NCBI GenBank assembly: GCA_013290035.1
Contig: JABCYT010000052.1
Coordinates: 1-10,876 of the forward strand
Direction: 5' to 3'
Origin: Alphaproteobacteria bacterium
GTDB lineage: Bacteria; Pseudomonadota; Alphaproteobacteria; Reyranellales; Reyranellaceae
Length of the DNA stretch: 10,876 bases
The translations under genes and the position numbers were made by a program. Below are positions 7,681-10,876 of this stretch, piece after piece; the stretch's first letter is position 1; the number at the start of each line of letters is the position of its first letter. Below the pieces are notes generated by a model. That model was given only the letters and a program-made list of their open reading frames with translations. It was not told the origin of the DNA and searched no databases.

Positions 7681-7815
7681 CAACCTCGTCCTGAGGAGCA
7701 CGCCGCAGGCGTGCGTCTCGAAGGATGGGCCGCAGCATCGATCGTGTGCCCATCCTTCGAGACGCGGCCCTTCGAGACGCGGCCCTGCGGGCCGCTCCTC
7801 AGGGTGAAGTGGTTG
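7681..7815. repeat. Paired palindromic repeat (REP/BIME-like) between ileS and lspA
   Basis: This stretch fills most of the 175-bp gap between lspA and ileS. Two related arms (about 7681-7730 and 7748-7815) are inverted copies of each other. The innermost 18 bases match perfectly (7713-7730 against 7748-7765) around a 17-base centre. CCTGAGGAG and CAACC also recur at the outer ends in inverted order. Each arm contains its own perfect 7-bp hairpin with a 3-base loop: 7698-7704/7708-7714, and 7779-7785/7789-7795. The right arm also has a perfect 15-bp tandem duplication (7754-7768 and 7769-7783). From general knowledge, palindromes of this type (CTTCGAGACGC...CTCCTCAGG) are scattered between genes in Rhizobiales and related alphaproteobacteria. 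No U-tract follows on either strand, so it is not a standard intrinsic terminator. Confidence 0.85.
7754..7783 (+). repeat. Perfect 15-bp tandem duplication inside the right repeat arm
   Basis: CCTTCGAGACGCGGC occurs twice in a row, at 7754-7768 and 7769-7783. The left arm has only one equivalent copy, so this looks like a local slippage or misrepair event after the element was established. Confidence 0.9.
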
Positions 7816-7832
7816 GTTTCGGTCGACCAGCC

Positions 7833-10688
7833 TCATTTGCTCACCGCCGCCTCGCAGCGCCGGCAGAGCAGCGGGTGCTGGGCTGACTTGCCGACCTCTT
7901 CGAGTACCTGCCAGCAGCGTGCGCATTTGTTGCCCTGGGCGGGCAGCGGCTCGACGGCGACGCCCGCCACATCGGGCAGGCTGAACGCGCCGCGGGGCGG
8001 AGCTTCCCCTTCGAGCAGTTCGGCGTCCGAGGTGATGAAGATCTCGCAGAGGTCGAGCCCCTCGAACGCCTTCAGGTACTCGGCCGCGGCGTGGATCCGG
8101 GGCGCGGCCTGCAGGCTGGAGCCGATGCGCTTTTCGGCGCGCTCGAGCTCGAGGGCGCCGGTGACGACGCGGCGGAGCGCCCGCACCATCTTCCACTTCT
8201 CGCCCAGCGCCGCGTCGAGCCAGGCGGCCGGGATCTCGGGATAGACGCGCAGATGCACGCTCTCCGCGGCCCCGTCCGGCACGTCCGGGGCCCGCGCGAG
8301 CCAGGCTTCCTCGGCGGTGAAGCAGGTGATGGGCGCGAGCCAGGCGGTGAGGAAGGAGAACAGCTCGGCCATCACCGTGCGCGCCGCGCGCCTTCGCAGC
8401 GTCTTGGGCGCATCGCAATAGATCGCGTCCTTGCGGATGTCGAAATAGAACGCCGAGAGATCGACGGCGCAGAAATTGTGCAGCTCGGTCGCGATCAGAT
8501 GGAAGTCGAAATCCTCCACCGCTTGCCGGAAGGCCGTATCGAGCTCGGCCAGCCGATGCAGCACCCAGCGCTCCAGCTCGGGCATGTCGGCGTAGGCCAC
8601 CTTCTCCGCATCCGCGGCGTAGCCGGCGAGGCTGCCCAAGAGGTAGCGCAAGGTGTTGCGCAGCCGGCGATAGGCCTCGGCCTGATGCTTCAGGATCTCC
8701 GGCCCGATGCGCTGGTCCTCGGTGTAGTCGGTGCCGACCACCCACAGGCGCAGGATGTCGGCGCCATACTGGTCGCACACCGTTTGCGGCGCGGTGATGT
8801 TGCCCAGCGACTTCGACATCTTGCGGCCCTGCTCGTCGAGCGTGAAGCCGTGCGTCAGCACGCCGTCGTAAGGCGCGCGGCCGCGCGTGCCGCAGCTCTC
8901 GAGCAGCGAGGAGTGGAACCAGCCGCGATGCTGGTCGGAGCCTTCGAGATAGAGGTCGGCTGGCCACTTGAGCTCGGGATTGCCCTCGAGCGTGAAGACG
9001 TGGGTGCAGCCCGAGTCGAACCAGACGTCGAGGATGTCCCTCACCTGCTCGTAGTCCTGGGCCTTGTACTTGTTGCCGAGGAAGCGCTCGGGCGGGCTTT
9101 CGAACCACACATCGGCGCCTTCGGCGCGGAAGGCATCGACGATCCGACCCATCACCTCGGGATCGCGCAACGGCTCGCCGGTCTCCTTGTTGACGAACAC
9201 GGTGATCGGCACGCCCCAGGCGCGCTGGCGCGACACGCACCAGTCGGGCCGCTGCTCGATCATGCTGCGCAGGCGGTTGTAGCCGGCGCGCGGCACGAAA
9301 CGCGTGGCGTCGATCGCCGCGAGCGCCTTCTCGCGCAAGGTGCCGCCGATCTCGGCGATCGGCTTGTCCATGGCGATGAACCATTGCGGCGCATTGCGGA
9401 AGATCACCGGCGCCTTGGAGCGCCAGGAATGAGGGTAGGAATGGCGGATGCGACCGAAGGCCAGGAGCTCGCCCGCCTTGTCGAGCGCGTCGCTGACGGC
9501 GCGGTTGGCGTCGCCCTTGACGCCTTCCGAGGTGTAGACCTTCTTGCCGGCGAACAGCGGCACGTGTGGATAGTAGCTGCCGTCCTCGGCCACGGTGTCG
9601 GGCACTTCCACGCCGTTGGCCACGCCCAGCTCGTAGTCGTCGGCACCGTGGCCCGGCGCGATATGCACGAAGCCGGTGCCGGCGTCGGCCGTGACGAAGG
9701 CGCCGGGCAGCAGGCGCACGTCGAACTCGTAGCCCTGGCCGCGCAGCGGATGGGCGGCGATCAGGCCCTCGAAGTCGGCGGCGGCAACATCGCCCAGAAG
9801 CCTGGGCGTGAACTTGGCGGCCTCGGCCACGGCGCCCAAAAGCTCCTTGGCCAGCACCATCTTCTCGCCCACGCGGGCGCGACTGCCTTCCGCCGCCGAC
9901 GCCACCTCGACCAGCGCGTAGGCGATGTCGGGGCCATAGGCCAGCGCACGGTTGCCCGGGATGGTCCAGGGAGTCGTGGTCCAGATCACGATCGACGCGC
10001 CGTCGAGCTTGCCGTCCTTCGACTTGAGGACCGGGAAGCGGACATGGACGGTGTCGGAGGTGTGGTCGTGATACTCGATCTCGGCCTCGGCCAGCGCCGT
10101 CTTCTCGACGACCGACCACAGCACCGCTTTGGAGCCCTTGTAGAGCCCGCCATTCATCAGGAACTTGCCGAGCTCGCCCGCGATCACGGCCTCGGAATTG
10201 TAGGCCATGGTCGAGTAGTAGTGTTCCCAGTCGCCCTCGACGCCCAGGCGCTTGAACTCCTCGCGCTGCACGCCGATCCAGTGATCGGCGAAGGCGCGGC
10301 ACTGGCGGCGAAACTCGCCGACCGGCACGGCGTCCTTGTCCTGGTTGCGGGCGCGATACTCCTCCTCGATCTTCCATTCGATCGGCAGGCCGTGGCAGTC
10401 CCAGCCCGGCACGTAGTGGCTGTCCTTGCCCAGCATCTGCTGGGTGCGGCTCACCAGGTCCTTCAGGATCTTGTTGAGGGCATGGCCGATATGGAGGTTG
10501 CCGTTGGCGTAGGGCGGGCCGTCATGCAGCACGAACTTAGGCCGGCCCTTGCTCTCGGCGCGCTGGCGCTCGAACAGGCGCATGTCGGCCCAGCGCTTCA
10601 GCAGCTCCGGCTCCTTCTTGGGTAGGCCGGCGCGCATGGGGAAGTCGGTCTTGGGCAGGAAAACGCTGGATTTATAGTCGGTTGTCAC
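7833..10688 (-). CDS. ileS: Isoleucyl-tRNA synthetase
   Basis: The gene encodes 951 residues of a class Ia aminoacyl-tRNA synthetase, a full-length bacterial IleS, which charges tRNA-Ile with isoleucine in the cytoplasm. The nucleotide-binding HIGH motif is at 66-69 (GNLHIGHALNKILKD) and KMSKS at 623-627 (GRKMSKSLGN). Between them lies the CP1 editing domain, recognised by WTTTPWTIPGN and by GTGFVHIAPGHGADDYELG; it hydrolyses mischarged Val-tRNA-Ile. The C-terminus carries a four-cysteine zinc finger (C922, C925, C942, C945) in CARCWQV...CRRC. The start is GTG at 10688, giving MTTDYKSSVFLPKTDFPMRAGLPKKEP, the usual beginning in alphaproteobacteria; the next in-frame ATG (residue 18) would cut into conserved sequence. 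No good Shine-Dalgarno precedes the GTG. A promoter and a structured leader lie upstream. It heads the long minus-strand gene run. Confidence 0.98.
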   Translation of the reverse strand: MTTDYKSSVFLPKTDFPMRAGLPKKEPELLKRWADMRLFERQRAESKGRPKFVLHDGPPYANGNLHIGHALNKILKDLVSRTQQMLGKDSHYVPGWDCHGLPIEWKIEEEYRARNQDKDAVPVGEFRRQCRAFADHWIGVQREEFKRLGVEGDWEHYYSTMAYNSEAVIAGELGKFLMNGGLYKGSKAVLWSVVEKTALAEAEIEYHDHTSDTVHVRFPVLKSKDGKLDGASIVIWTTTPWTIPGNRALAYGPDIAYALVEVASAAEGSRARVGEKMVLAKELLGAVAEAAKFTPRLLGDVAAADFEGLIAAHPLRGQGYEFDVRLLPGAFVTADAGTGFVHIAPGHGADDYELGVANGVEVPDTVAEDGSYYPHVPLFAGKKVYTSEGVKGDANRAVSDALDKAGELLAFGRIRHSYPHSWRSKAPVIFRNAPQWFIAMDKPIAEIGGTLREKALAAIDATRFVPRAGYNRLRSMIEQRPDWCVSRQRAWGVPITVFVNKETGEPLRDPEVMGRIVDAFRAEGADVWFESPPERFLGNKYKAQDYEQVRDILDVWFDSGCTHVFTLEGNPELKWPADLYLEGSDQHRGWFHSSLLESCGTRGRAPYDGVLTHGFTLDEQGRKMSKSLGNITAPQTVCDQYGADILRLWVVGTDYTEDQRIGPEILKHQAEAYRRLRNTLRYLLGSLAGYAADAEKVAYADMPELERWVLHRLAELDTAFRQAVEDFDFHLIATELHNFCAVDLSAFYFDIRKDAIYCDAPKTLRRRAARTVMAELFSFLTAWLAPITCFTAEEAWLARAPDVPDGAAESVHLRVYPEIPAAWLDAALGEKWKMVRALRRVVTGALELERAEKRIGSSLQAAPRIHAAAEYLKAFEGLDLCEIFITSDAELLEGEAPPRGAFSLPDVAGVAVEPLPAQGNKCARCWQVLEEVGKSAQHPLLCRRCEAAVSK

Positions 10689-10702
10689 GGGAAACTCGGC
10701 GC

Positions 10703-10793
10703 AAAAGGAGCGATGGGCGACCGCCCGGAAGAGCGGTCAAGAACAGGCACGACCCGGCCGCGGTCAGCGGACCGGGCGGATAATTCGCTCCTG
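10703..10793 (-). ncRNA. Predicted structured leader of the ileS mRNA (three-way junction)
   Basis: Three stems can be read by eye in the minus-strand RNA. The closing stem pairs AGGAGCGA (10792-10785) with UCGCUCCU (10713-10706), 8 bp. The second, 10753-10776, has 9 bp (CCCGG + CCGC with GCGG + CCGGG), one bulged U and a 5-base loop. The third pairs GACCGC (10738-10733) with GCGGUC (10724-10719) around an 8-base loop. Four U residues (10706-10703) end the closing stem, and the GTG start of ileS follows 17 nt after it. I do not recognise a known riboswitch or T-box; no T-box sequence is seen. Function is unknown, and the fold is a hand reading, not an energy calculation. Confidence 0.45.
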
Positions 10794-10797
10794 AAGG

Positions 10798-10820
10798 GCC
10801 CCGATAAGCATAGGCGGGGC
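10798..10820. other. Inverted repeat just downstream of the ileS -10 box
   Basis: GCCCCG (10798-10803) and CGGGGC (10815-10820) are perfect inverted copies around an 11-base centre. It abuts the -10 box and spans the expected transcription start, so it would be better placed as a protein-binding site on DNA than as an RNA hairpin. No regulator can be named. Confidence 0.3.
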
Positions 10821-10849
10821 AATCTATGGACGAGGGTGCGGGGGGTCAA
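10821..10849 (-). promoter_or_regulatory. Sigma70-like promoter for ileS
   Basis: On the minus strand, TTGACC (10849-10844) and TAGATT (10826-10821) are separated by exactly 17 bp. They match the TTGACA/TATAAT consensus at 5 and 4 of 6 positions. Transcription would begin near 10814 and give a leader of about 125 nt before the ileS GTG. It is the only convincing promoter I find in the window and would serve the whole minus-strand run unless the ileS-lspA repeat interrupts it. Confidence 0.55.
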
Positions 10850-10876
10850 GGCGCCGCGCCGCCCTCGCCCGCGCAC

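Noticed and set aside
7658..7753. Longer lspA starting at 7753 (192 residues)
   Set aside because: The extra residues would be encoded by the palindromic repeat and precede the normal LspA N-terminus. The AAGGA site is correctly spaced only for 7657.
7681..7815. Repeat as a CRISPR array or insertion-sequence remnant
   Set aside because: There are only two arms, inverted rather than direct, with no spacers, no transposase fragment and no target-site duplication visible.
7654..10377. 907-codon open frame on the minus strand
   Set aside because: It is the same strand as ileS in another frame, Arg-rich and without motifs. It also reads through the palindromic repeat.
8091..10625. 844-codon open frame on the plus strand
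   Set aside because: It is antisense to ileS through almost its whole length and has no recognisable domain. Strong GC bias at third codon positions of ileS removes stop codons from this frame.
10703..10793. ileS leader as a T-box or as an intrinsic terminator
   Set aside because: No T-box consensus is seen. The four U residues follow a stem that encloses 71 bases, unlike a compact terminator hairpin.
10685..10876. Possible minus-strand coding region of 63 or more codons ending in a GTGA overlap with ileS
   Set aside because: The translation is Arg/Ser/Pro-rich with no family resemblance, and the region holds a promoter and three stems. It could only be the tail of an upstream gene; I do not see support for that, though the window edge prevents certainty.

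Overview
The window is about 11 kb of GC-rich DNA with the gene content and gene order of an alphaproteobacterial core chromosome. The protein sequences (an IleS with a C-terminal zinc finger, a DUF3035/BamF-type lipoprotein, a paired M16 peptidase locus, a MutL with an endonuclease site) fit Rhodospirillales or a Reyranella-like relative. That placement is inferred from gene order and general sequence character, not from a phylogeny. I see no phage, insertion sequence, CRISPR array, tRNA or rRNA.

Left block, plus strand (1-1495): the 3' end of an RsuA/RluB-type pseudouridine synthase, then rsmD (16S rRNA G966 methyltransferase), then a histidine-phosphatase (phosphoglycerate-mutase-like) gene. 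They are joined by TGATG and ATGA stop/start overlaps and so look like one translationally coupled unit with an rRNA-modification theme.

Right block, minus strand (10688 down to 1499): ileS, lspA, a DUF3035 (BamF-like) lipoprotein, an active-site M16 peptidase, a zinc-site-lacking M16 partner, mutL, and a small secreted protein of unknown function. All seven point the same way with short gaps or 4-bp overlaps. LspA is the peptidase that would mature the lipoprotein encoded next to it. The two M16 proteins look like the two halves of one heterodimeric envelope peptidase. The two blocks converge with only 3 bp between their stop codons.

Non-coding structure is concentrated in two places. Between ileS and lspA (about 7681-7815) lies a paired palindromic repeat of the REP/BIME type; its two hairpin stems differ at three positions, and all three differences are compensated. 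Upstream of ileS (10689-10876) there is a good sigma70-like promoter (TTGACC, 17 bp, TAGATT). It is followed by a leader of about 125 nt that can fold into a three-way junction just before the GTG start. This leader is the best candidate in the window for an undescribed regulatory element. The rest is ordinary, well-conserved housekeeping sequence.
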